The position numbers were made by a program, and so were the translations under genes. Shown piece after piece: positions 1-7,760 of a DNA stretch of 10,979 nt (the stretch's first letter is position 1; the number at the start of each line of letters is the position of its first letter). The stretch spans positions 1 to 10,979 of the forward strand of contig JAEZHS010000360.1 in the NCBI GenBank assembly GCA_023436825.1. Reading direction: 5' to 3'. The notes under the pieces were generated by a model, which saw nothing but the letters and a program-made list of their open reading frames with translations, was not told the origin of the DNA and made no database searches. The stretch is from Pseudomonadota bacterium. GTDB lineage: Bacteria; Pseudomonadota; Alphaproteobacteria; Reyranellales; Reyranellaceae.

Positions 1-36
1 CGCGGGGCGCGCGCGGTCCGGGAGAGGAAGACACCC

Positions 37-957
37 ATGAAGCAGTACATCGCCCGCCGCATCGGCTACTCCCTCCTGTCGCTGTTCCTGCTGTCGGTCA
101 CGATCTTCCTGTTCGTGCGCGTCACCGGCGATCCGGTGAGCCTTCTGGTCGAGCCGGGCGCCAGTCCCGAGGACATCGAGAACGTCCGCCGCCAGCTCGG
201 CCTCGATCAGCCGCTGTGGGTGCAGTACGGACACTTCATGGCGAGCCTGTTCGCCGGCGATCTCGGCCAATCCTTCTATTACCGCGTGCCGGTGCTCGAT
301 CTCTATTTCGAGCGCCTGCCGCACTCGCTGCTGCTGGCCGCCGTCGCCATGGCGCTGTCGCTGCTGATCGGCATTCCCAGCGGCATCCTGGCCGCGGTTC
401 GCGTCGACGGCTTCTGGGACTCGGCCGGCAAGATCTTCGCGCTGCTCGGCCTGTCGCTGCCCCAATTCTGGGTCGGCCTGGTGCTGATCCTGTTCTTCTC
501 GGTCTATCTCGGCTGGCTGCCCTCCTCCGGCTCGGGCAGCTGCCTGCATCTGCTGATGCCGGCCTTCACGCTCGGCTGGTACTTCGCCGCAGCGCACATG
601 CGGCTCACTCGCTCCTCCATGCTGGAGGTGCTGGGCTCGGAATACATCAAGCTGGCGCGGCTGAAGGGCCTGCCCGAGGCCCTGGTGATCGGCAAGCATG
701 CGCTCAAGAACGCCCTGATCCCGGTGATCACGCTGGCCGGCATCAACCTCGTCGTCATGATCAACGTCGCGGTGGTGGTCGAGACCGTGTTCGCCTGGCC
801 GGGCATCGGCCGGCTCCTCTACGAGGGCATCACCTTCCGCGACTTCCCCGTCGTCCAGGGCGTCGTGATCATCGGCGGTGCCATGATCGTGCTGGTCAAT
901 CTGCTGGTCGACATTCTCTACGCCGTCATCGATCCCCGTATTCGCCTGGAAAGCTGA
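37..957 (+). CDS. ABC importer permease, DppB/OppB family (peptide/nickel/opine class)
   Basis: Inner-membrane permease, 306 aa, one half of the channel of a peptide/nickel/opine-class importer. About six hydrophobic segments are visible (roughly residues 9-30, 97-120, 131-157, 171-190, 225-250, 272-298). The N-terminal stretch of family type (RRIGYSLLSLFLLSV, then a GDP motif at 31-33 and RRQLGLDQPLW at 51-61) and the GDLGQSF motif at 74-80 are typical of DppB/OppB. The EAA loop that docks on the ATPase is at about 202-231 (EYIKLARLKGL...HALKNALIPV). The ATG at 37 follows a purine-rich GGGAGAGGAAG, a good ribosome site, and the protein has the usual family length. It is the first gene of a four-gene operon seen here; the binding-protein gene is probably upstream, outside the window. 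Family is sure; the transported substrate (di/oligopeptide, nickel, opine, glutathione) cannot be read from this subunit. Confidence 0.95.
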   Translation: MKQYIARRIGYSLLSLFLLSVTIFLFVRVTGDPVSLLVEPGASPEDIENVRRQLGLDQPLWVQYGHFMASLFAGDLGQSFYYRVPVLDLYFERLPHSLLLAAVAMALSLLIGIPSGILAAVRVDGFWDSAGKIFALLGLSLPQFWVGLVLILFFSVYLGWLPSSGSGSCLHLLMPAFTLGWYFAAAHMRLTRSSMLEVLGSEYIKLARLKGLPEALVIGKHALKNALIPVITLAGINLVVMINVAVVVETVFAWPGIGRLLYEGITFRDFPVVQGVVIIGGAMIVLVNLLVDILYAVIDPRIRLES

Positions 958-962
958 CGACC

Positions 963-1868
963 ATGGCTGTCATCATCCCTCCCGTCGCCACGACCCCCGT
1001 CACCACGCCCCCCGTCACCTCGGGCTACGCGTTCTGGCGCCTGAAAGGCTTCCCGGTGATCCCGGTGATGATCCTGCTGTTCATCGCCTTCGTGGCGATC
1101 TTCGCCGACGTGCTGGCGCCGCACGATCCGCAGATCGGCAGCCTGGCCCGCCGCTTCAAGCCGCCCTTCTGGCAGGAAGGCGGCAGCCTGGTATATCCGC
1201 TGGGGACCGACCATGTCGGCCGCGACGTGCTCTCGCGTCTGATCTTCGGCGCCCGTGTCTCCATGGTGGTGGGCATCACGGCCGTCCTGGTCGCGGGCGG
1301 CATCGGCACGCTGCTCGGCATCCTGTCGGGTTATCTCGGCGGCTGGGCCGACCAGGTGGTGATGCGCGTCACCGACACCTGGCTGGCGCTGCCGGCGCTC
1401 ACTTTCGCCATCTTCCTCGCCGCCATCGTCGGCCCCAGCGAGCTCAACATCATCCTGATCCTGGGCCTGGTCTACTGGACACGTTACGCCCGCGTCATTC
1501 GCGGCGAGGTGCTGTCGCTGAAGCAGCGCGAGTTCGTCCGGCTCGCCGTCGTCGCTGGCTGCTCCAAGACGCTGATCATGCGGCGCCACATCCTGCCCAA
1601 TGTCATCAACTCCGCCGTCGTGCTCGCCACGCTGATGCTGGGTGTGGTGATCGTCACCGAGGCATCGCTGTCCTTCCTCGGCGTCGGCGTGCCGCCGCCC
1701 AAGCCCGCCTGGGGCTTGATGATGGCCGACGGCAAGAAGGGCCTGATGGTCGGCTACTGGTGGCTCACCGTATTCCCCGGCGTCTGCATCATGCTGATGG
1801 TCCTGTCGGCCAACCTTCTGGGCGACTGGCTGCGCGTGAAGCTCGATCCACAACTGCGTCAGCTCTAG
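963..1868 (+). CDS. ABC importer permease, DppC/OppC family
   Basis: Second permease subunit, 301 aa, pairing with the DppB-like protein. The family hallmark GTDHVGRDVLSR is at 81-92, the EAA loop at about 190-215 (EFVRLAVVAGCSKTLIMRRHILPN), and the LGVGVPPPKPAWGLMM motif at 239-254. About six membrane segments can be seen, the first at 31-52. The ATG at 963 lies 5 bases after the dppB-like stop and has GGAAAG nine bases ahead. The frame stays open far upstream, but those codons translate into Arg/Ala-rich sequence antiparallel in character to the real dppB frame, so the internal start is chosen. Oddity: residues 5-20 form a Pro/Thr/Val-rich cytoplasmic tail made of near-repeats (TTPVTTPPVTS), from an imperfect DNA repeat CCCCCGTCACC at about 987-1020. 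Family assignment is firm; substrate is unknown. Confidence 0.95.
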   Translation: MAVIIPPVATTPVTTPPVTSGYAFWRLKGFPVIPVMILLFIAFVAIFADVLAPHDPQIGSLARRFKPPFWQEGGSLVYPLGTDHVGRDVLSRLIFGARVSMVVGITAVLVAGGIGTLLGILSGYLGGWADQVVMRVTDTWLALPALTFAIFLAAIVGPSELNIILILGLVYWTRYARVIRGEVLSLKQREFVRLAVVAGCSKTLIMRRHILPNVINSAVVLATLMLGVVIVTEASLSFLGVGVPPPKPAWGLMMADGKKGLMVGYWWLTVFPGVCIMLMVLSANLLGDWLRVKLDPQLRQL

Positions 1869-1870
1869 CC

Positions 1871-2865
1871 ATGCCCTCGCCTCTCCTGTCGCTCGAGAAT
1901 CTCTCTACGCACTACGTCTCCCAGCAGGGGACACGCGTGGTTCGCGCCGTCGACGAGGTCACGCTCAGCCTCGACGCCGGCGAGACGCTGGGCATCGTGG
2001 GCGAATCGGGCTCGGGTAAGAGCACGCTCGCCCTTAGCATCCTGCGGCTGCTGCCGACGGCGGCGCGTATCACCAGCGGCCGCATGATGTTCGAGGGAGA
2101 GAACCTTCTCGACAAGTCCGACGCCGAGATGCGCGAGGTGCGCGGCAAGCGCATCGCCATGATCCTGCAGGATCCGATGGCTTCGCTGAACCCGCTGTTC
2201 ACCATCGGCGACCAGGTCGGCGAGCCGATCCGTGTGCATGAGGGCGCCTCCCGCGCCAGCGCCTGGAACCGCGCGATCGAGCTGCTCCGCTCCGTGCGCA
2301 TCGCCTCCCCCGAGACCCGCGTCACCCAGTTTCCGCACGAGATGTCGGGCGGCATGCGCCAGCGCATCGTCGGCGCCGTCGGCATCTCCTGCGAACCAAG
2401 GCTCCTGATCGCCGACGAGCCGACCACCAGCCTCGACCTCACCATCCAGGCGCAGTACTTGAAGCTGCTGCGCGACCTGCAGCGCGAGCACGGGCTGGCG
2501 CTGATCTTCATTACCCACAATCTCGGCATCGTCGCCAAGATGTGCGACCAGCTCGCCGTGATGTATGCCGGCCGCGTCGTCGAGCACGGGCCGGTGTCGC
2601 GTATCTTCAACCAGCCGACCCATCCCTACACCAAGGCGCTGCTCGGCTCGATCCCGCGCATGACCGACAATCGCGATCACCTGACGGCGATCGAGGGCCA
2701 ACCGCCCGATCTTGCCTCTCTGCCGGGCGGCTGCGCCTTCGCGCCGCGCTGCCCCGAGGCCTTCGCCCGCTGCCGGACCGAGGCACCGCCGGAATTCGCC
2801 CTCGACGGCGAGACGACGGCGCGCTGCTGGCTCGTCCCGATCGATGCCAATGCCAAGGTCGCGTC

Positions 2866-2869
<4 letters not shown>
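1871..2869 (+). CDS. ABC importer ATPase, DppD/OppD family
   Basis: Cytoplasmic ATPase, 332 aa, that powers the importer. Walker A GESGSGKST at 44-52, Q-loop Gln at about 100 (LQDPMASLNP), signature MSGGMRQR at 158-165, Walker B RLLIADEP at 177-184 and H-loop His at 216 (ITHNL). The C-terminal Dpp/Opp extension follows: HPYTKALLGSIP at 251-262, then four cysteines at about 288, 294, 301 and 319 in the CAFAPRCPEAFARC pattern. In this family those cysteines are known in some members to hold an iron-sulfur cluster. The ATG at 1871 is 2 bases after the preceding stop; the longer upstream-open frame lies inside the dppC-like gene and is not used. The signature begins MSGG rather than LSGG, and the H-loop reads THNL instead of THDL; both are within normal variation. 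The gene overlaps the next one by ATGA. Confidence 0.95.
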
Positions 2870-3824
<955 letters not shown>

Positions 3825-3828
<4 letters not shown>

Positions 3829-4535
3829 CGGCGCAACGCCAACGCGACGTCGGGCCGGTCGGTCGTGATCTGGCGGATCGGCTGGGCGAGCCAGCGCGCG
3901 ATGTCGTCCGCGTCGTTGGGGACCCAGGCTCCGAGACGGTCGCCACCGACCGCCCGCAGGCAGAGTTCCAGACTGTCGGCGAGCAATCCCTTCTCGACCG
4001 CGACCATGCAGTTGCCGATGGCGGCGAACCGGTGCAGCGCCGCTGGCAATCCACCGAAAATCTCGGCCGAGCGTCGATCGACCGAGGCGAGCACGCGTTG
4101 GTCCGGCGACAGCCGCCGCACGGTCTCCAGGATCTCGGACACGAAGCTGGTGACGATCGCCTGTTGCCGAAGGCCGCGCCTGGCAATCACGTCGAGAAGT
4201 TGCCTCTCCAGGCCCTCATAGGGTCGGCCGAGAGCGTCGGTCTTGATCTCGACATGCAGCTCGATCGACGTCTCGGCATAGACGTCGAGGACCGTCTCGA
4301 GGCTTGGAACGCCCATGGTGGCAAGTTCCATTGCCGTCCGATCGGCGACCGGCCCGGTACCTTCAGTGGTGCGATCGAGGGACGGATCGTGAATGACCAC
4401 CAGTTCGCCGTCCTTGGCCAGATGGACGTCGAACTCGACGGCATCGACGCCGAGGTCCCGCGTGCGCCGAAACCCTTCCAGGCTGTTCTCCGGCCACAGG
4501 TTACGCGCGCCGCGATGGCCGATGATCAGGACCAT
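3825..4535 (-). CDS. ugpQ: Glycerophosphodiester phosphodiesterase, cytosolic UgpQ type
   Basis: 236-aa GDPD enzyme that hydrolyses glycerophosphodiesters (for example glycerophosphocholine) to glycerol phosphate plus alcohol. The TIM-barrel catalytic signatures are present: GHRGA at 6-10, PEN at 15-17, VEFDVHLAKDG at 33-43 (metal-binding Glu34 and Asp36), the general-acid region VIHDPSLDRTT at 47-57 (His49), HVEIK at 94-98 and the C-terminal TTDRPD at 224-229. No signal peptide is seen, so it should act in the cytoplasm like E. coli UgpQ on imported diesters. It is slightly shorter than E. coli UgpQ; the loop between the His49 region and the PSLETVL helix (residues 70-79) is compact, lacking the usual GxxF...G stretch. 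It is the last gene of the ugp operon, 16 bases after ugpE, with AGGAAG upstream as a ribosome site. Its TAG stop overlaps the convergent dppF-like TAA. Confidence 0.93.
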
Positions 4536-4551
4536 GAACTTCTGCTTCCTG

Positions 4552-5436
4552 TTACTTGCCGCTGTCGACCAGGCCCTTCACCAGCCACCGCTGCAGCGCC
4601 ACGACGACCAGGGCGGGCGGCAGCATGACCAGCAGCGCCGCGTTCATGGCGACGTTCCAGGCCGGCTCGGAGTCGGACTGCGGGATCAGGTGCTTCAGGC
4701 CGATCACCGCCGTCGCCATGTCCTTCTCCGTGGTGAACAGCAGCGGCCACAGATACTGGTTCCAGCCATAGAGGAACAGGATGATCGACAGCGCCACCAT
4801 GTTCGACATCGACAGCGGCAGCAGGACATGGCGGAAGAAATGCAGCGGCGAAGCGCCGTCGATGCGCGCCGCCTCGCACAGTTCCTCGGGCACGGTGAGG
4901 AAGAACTGACGGAACAGGAAGGTTGCGGTGGCCGAGGCGATCAGCGGCAGGATCAGCCCGCCGTAGCTGTTCATCATGTTCCATTCCAGGGTGATCTCGA
5001 ATCCCAGCCAGTCGAACAGCCACTGCAACGGCAGCGCCACGTTGGTCACCGCCTCGTAGGTCGGCAGGATGCGCACTTCCACCGGCAGCATCAGCGACGC
5101 GAAGATCAGCCAGAACGCCGTCATGCGCCAGCGGAACCGGAAGTAGGCGATGGCGAAGGCCGAGAGCAGCGACACGGCGATCTTGCCGACCGTGATGCCG
5201 ACGGCCACGACCAGGGAGTTGAACAACAGGCGGCCGAGATTGCCCTTCTGCCAGGCCGTCGCCGCGTTCTCGAAGAAGCGGTCGCCGGGCAGCCAGGGCG
5301 GCGGCACGGCGAGTACGTCACCCACCGTGTGCGAGCCGACGACGAAGGCGAAATAGATCGGCAGACAGACCAGGAGGCCGCCCAGGATCAAGAGCCCATG
5401 GCAGGCGATGTCGAGGGTGCGGGTGCGCTCGACCAT
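4552..5436 (-). CDS. ugpE: Ugp-type ABC importer permease UgpE (glycerol-phosphate/glycerophosphodiester)
   Basis: 294-aa inner-membrane permease of the carbohydrate CUT1 class, close to known UgpE along its length. Recognisable blocks: LMLPVEVRILPTYE at 115-128, ASATATFLFRQFFLTVPEEL at 167-186, the EAA loop EAARIDGASPLHFFRHVLLPLS at 188-209, YGWNQYLWPLL at 223-233, and the C-terminal LVKGLVDSGK. About six membrane segments. The ATG lies one base after the ugpA stop, so the two are coupled. Oddity: between PTYEAVTNV and NSYGGL there is a stretch of about 20 residues (roughly 134-155, rich in Leu and Trp) that the E. coli protein does not have as I recall it. Together with UgpA it forms the channel; the ATPase UgpC is not encoded in this operon. 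Confidence 0.95.
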   Translation of the reverse strand: MVERTRTLDIACHGLLILGGLLVCLPIYFAFVVGSHTVGDVLAVPPPWLPGDRFFENAATAWQKGNLGRLLFNSLVVAVGITVGKIAVSLLSAFAIAYFRFRWRMTAFWLIFASLMLPVEVRILPTYEAVTNVALPLQWLFDWLGFEITLEWNMMNSYGGLILPLIASATATFLFRQFFLTVPEELCEAARIDGASPLHFFRHVLLPLSMSNMVALSIILFLYGWNQYLWPLLFTTEKDMATAVIGLKHLIPQSDSEPAWNVAMNAALLVMLPPALVVVALQRWLVKGLVDSGK

Positions 5437-5437
5437 G

Positions 5438-6421
5438 TCAGACGTCGTAGTTCACGTTCCGCTCGACGTAGCGGAACTGGAGCATGGTGAGGATGATGGC
5501 GAAGATCATCAGCAGCACCGACTGCGCCGCCGAGGAGCCGAGGTCGATATGCACGAAGCCGTCCAGGTAGACCTTGTAGACTAGAATCATCGTCGCCCCG
5601 CCGGGACCACCCTTGGTCACCGCGTCGATGATGGCGAAGGTCTCGAAGAAGCCGTAGACGAAATTCATCACCAGTAGGAAGAACACCGTCGGCCCGATCA
5701 TCGGCAGCTGGATGCGGAAGAAGCGCAGGCCGGGACCGGCGCCGTCGACGGCGGCCGCCTCGAGGAGCGATGGCGGCACTGCCAGGAGAGCGGCGACCAG
5801 GAAGATGTAGTCGTAGCAGATGTGCTTCCAGGCGGCCGCGAAAGTGACCAGCAGGAAGGCGTCGAAGCCGTTGCGCGTGGGGTCCCAGGCGACGCCCAAG
5901 GTCTTCAGCACATAGGTCATCGGCCCGACATGGGCATTGAACATGAACGCCCACAGGATCCCGGCGATCACCGGAGCGATGGCATAGGGCAGCAGCACGA
6001 CGCTGCGATAGAACCCACGGCCGCGGATCACGCGGTCGGTGGCGAAGGCCAGCGCGGCGGCCACGGAGAGCGTCAGCACGTTCTGCGCCAGGGTGAACCA
6101 CAAGGTGACCCAGACCGACGAGCGGTACTCCGGGCTCGCCAACAGCGAGCGGAAATTGTCGAACCAGACGAAGTGAACGGTGGTGCCGAACGGGTCGGTG
6201 ATGACGAACGCCTGAACGAGCGCCCGCATCGCCGGAATGAAGAAGAATAGCAACAGCACGAGGAGCTGCGGCAGCAGCAGCAGCAACGGCAGGCGCGAAT
6301 TCTTGTAGTGGGCGCGCTTCAGCCCCGCCGTGCCACCCGCCGATGTCGCACGCCGCCGGCGGGCGGCTCGAGGGGCCGCCGCCGGCAAAGTGTCTGCAGC
6401 GACGCTAGTACTTGCCTGCAT
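5438..6421 (-). CDS. ugpA: Ugp-type ABC importer permease UgpA
   Basis: 327-aa permease partner of UgpE. Typical UgpA blocks: RLPLLLLLPQLLVLLLFFFIPA at 43-64, LLPYAIAPVIAGILWAFMFN at 143-162, the EAA loop LLEAAAVDGAGPGLRFFRIQLP at 219-240, VYGFFETFAIIDAVTKGGPGGATMIL at 255-280, DLGSSAAQSVLLM at 293-305 and QFRYVERNV near the end. The ATG at 6421 is chosen because GAGAAG precedes it; it overlaps the ugpB end by 17 bases. An ATG at 6451 is also in frame but lies further inside ugpB. Even from 6421 the protein has about 40 extra Ala/Arg-rich N-terminal residues compared with E. coli UgpA, and no ATG lies closer to the conserved part; a TTG at about residue 11 is the only other plausible start. 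The extra coding stretch contains a strong stem-loop. Confidence 0.93.
   Translation of the reverse strand: MQASTSVAADTLPAAAPRAARRRRATSAGGTAGLKRAHYKNSRLPLLLLLPQLLVLLLFFFIPAMRALVQAFVITDPFGTTVHFVWFDNFRSLLASPEYRSSVWVTLWFTLAQNVLTLSVAAALAFATDRVIRGRGFYRSVVLLPYAIAPVIAGILWAFMFNAHVGPMTYVLKTLGVAWDPTRNGFDAFLLVTFAAAWKHICYDYIFLVAALLAVPPSLLEAAAVDGAGPGLRFFRIQLPMIGPTVFFLLVMNFVYGFFETFAIIDAVTKGGPGGATMILVYKVYLDGFVHIDLGSSAAQSVLLMIFAIILTMLQFRYVERNVNYDV
6355..6386 (-). repeat. GC-rich stem-loop at the ugpB-ugpA junction
   Basis: Bases GCCGGCGGGCGGC (6355-6367) and GCCGCCGCCGGC (6375-6386) pair over 12 bp with a single bulged base and a 7-base loop. It lies just after the ugpB stop (6405) and within the Ala/Arg-rich N-terminal extension assigned to ugpA. 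Strong hairpins between a binding-protein gene and permease genes are known in other importers to protect the upstream mRNA and lower permease expression. There is no T-run, so a rho-independent terminator is not supported. Confidence 0.55.
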
Positions 6422-7733
6422 GCAGCTTCTCGAACTGCCGCAGGATCTCATTGCCGCGACGCACCGAGTCGTCGAGCGCCTCCTGCGGCGTCTTCTTGTT
6501 GGCCCACACGGACTCGAGCTCCTGGCGCAGAGCGAAGGTCGACTGCGTGTAGTTGCCGAAGTGGAAGCCCTGCGAGTTTGCCGTTGGCGTGCCGCGGTTG
6601 AGCTGGAGGATGGCGATCTCGCGCGTCGGATTGGCCGTGTAATAGCCCTCCTTCTTGGCCGTCTCGTAGGCTTTGTTGGTGATCGGCACGTATCCCGTCA
6701 CCTTGCTCCACCACACCTGCAGGTCGGGGCTGGCGACGAAGGCCAAGAAGTCGGCGACGCCGTCATATTCCTCGGCCTTGTGACCCTTCATCACCCACAG
6801 CGTGGCGCCGCCGATGCTGCTGTTGCGCGGCGTCGTGCCCTCCTCCCACGGGAGGTAGGTGGCGCTCCACTTGATGTTGGCGTTGCGCTCGACGCTGCCG
6901 TGCGCGGCCGTCGAGGCAAAGAAGGTCGAGCACTTGCCGGAGGTGTAGAGCTGCTCGGGCGAGAGGCCCTGGCCCGCGATCTGCATGATGCCGTCGTCGA
7001 TCCATTTCTTCAGGCGCTTCGTCTGCTCGGCCACCTTGGTCTTGTTGTAGACGAACACCGTGTCGAGGCCGTCGTAGCCGTTGGCCTTGGTGCCGAACGG
7101 CTGGTCGTTCACGGTGCTGTAGTTCTCGATCAGGCTCCAGAAGAAGTCGCCGGCGAGCGAGGAGCCGCACTCGGCGATGCCCTTGCTCGTGATCGCATAG
7201 AGCTGCTTGTCGAGCTCCTGCCAGGTCGGACCGGGCTCCTTGAAGCCGGCCTTCTCGAAATGCTCCTTGTTGTACCACAGGATGGGCGCCGACGAATTGA
7301 AGGGCATGCTCATCAGCTTGCCCTTGTATTGGTAGTAGCTGGCGACCGGCTTGATGAAGTCGCCCCAGTCGATCTGCTTCTTCTTTTCGGTCAGCAGGTC
7401 CTGCACCGGCACGATGGCGTCGGACAGGAGCATCGTCATAAATCCGCGCTCATAGATCTGCGTGATGTGCGGCGCCTTCTTGGCGCGATAGGCGGCGATG
7501 GTGCCGTTGATGACTTCGTCGTAGTTGCCCTTGTTGGTGGCCACGACCGTGTACTTGGTCTGCGAATCGTTATAGCGCTTGACGATCTCGTCGACACGCT
7601 CGCCCAGCACGCCGCCCATGGCGTGCCAGAACTGAATTTCGACGCGCTGCTGCGCAATCGACGGCGCGACGATGCCTGCCGTCATGGCGGCGGCCAGCAG
7701 CCCGCCGACGAATGCCCGTTTTGTCTTGTCCAT
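6405..7733 (-). CDS. ugpB: Periplasmic binding protein UgpB of the glycerol-phosphate/glycerophosphodiester importer
   Basis: 442-aa extracytoplasmic solute-binding protein (family 1). The N-terminus is a signal peptide: KTKR, hydrophobic core about 8-22, probable cleavage near 27-29 (PSIAQQR). The mature start VEIQFWHAMGG at 31-41 is characteristic of UgpB, followed by MPFNSSAPILWYNKEHFEKAGF at 143-164, PGPTWQEL at 168-174, and SIGGATLWVM at 306-315. The ATG at 7733 is preferred over the in-frame ATG at 7745 because a strong GGGAGG sits just before 7733 and would lie inside the gene if 7745 were used. Specificity oddity: in the segment CGSSLAGDFFWSLIENYS (189-206) the second Trp of the E. 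coli pair (Trp172) is kept as about W199, but the first (Trp169) appears replaced by Asp197 or Phe198. Lies 27 bases downstream of the dehydrogenase gene in the same operon. Confidence 0.95.
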   Translation of the reverse strand: MDKTKRAFVGGLLAAAMTAGIVAPSIAQQRVEIQFWHAMGGVLGERVDEIVKRYNDSQTKYTVVATNKGNYDEVINGTIAAYRAKKAPHITQIYERGFMTMLLSDAIVPVQDLLTEKKKQIDWGDFIKPVASYYQYKGKLMSMPFNSSAPILWYNKEHFEKAGFKEPGPTWQELDKQLYAITSKGIAECGSSLAGDFFWSLIENYSTVNDQPFGTKANGYDGLDTVFVYNKTKVAEQTKRLKKWIDDGIMQIAGQGLSPEQLYTSGKCSTFFASTAAHGSVERNANIKWSATYLPWEEGTTPRNSSIGGATLWVMKGHKAEEYDGVADFLAFVASPDLQVWWSKVTGYVPITNKAYETAKKEGYYTANPTREIAILQLNRGTPTANSQGFHFGNYTQSTFALRQELESVWANKKTPQEALDDSVRRGNEILRQFEKLHAGKY

Positions 7734-7736
7734 GTT

Positions 7737-7742
7737 GCCTCC
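7737..7742 (-). promoter_or_regulatory. Ribosome binding site that fixes the ugpB start
   Basis: Read on the minus strand the bases are GGGAGG, followed by CAAC-ATG (start at 7733). This strong purine core falls inside the reading frame that would begin at 7745, so it argues for the shorter UgpB, which also gives a normal signal peptide starting MDKTKR. This is consistent with the binding protein being made in excess over the permeases. Confidence 0.7.
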
Positions 7743-7760
7743 CATCTTGAACCCTTCGTC

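Noticed and set aside
1..36. Possible end of an upstream gene
   Set aside because: One frame would end at the TGA of ATGA (38-40), but the 12 visible codons are Arg/Gly-rich and too few to judge.
216..962. Upstream extension of the dppC-like frame inside dppB
   Set aside because: The extra 249 codons are low-complexity Arg/Ala/Pro sequence covering the well-supported dppB-like gene. The ATG at 963 gives a protein of normal family length.
4393..5490. A 365-codon + strand open frame opposite ugpE
   Set aside because: It is Gln/Arg/His-rich with no motif and lies entirely antisense to ugpQ/ugpE, which are strongly supported.
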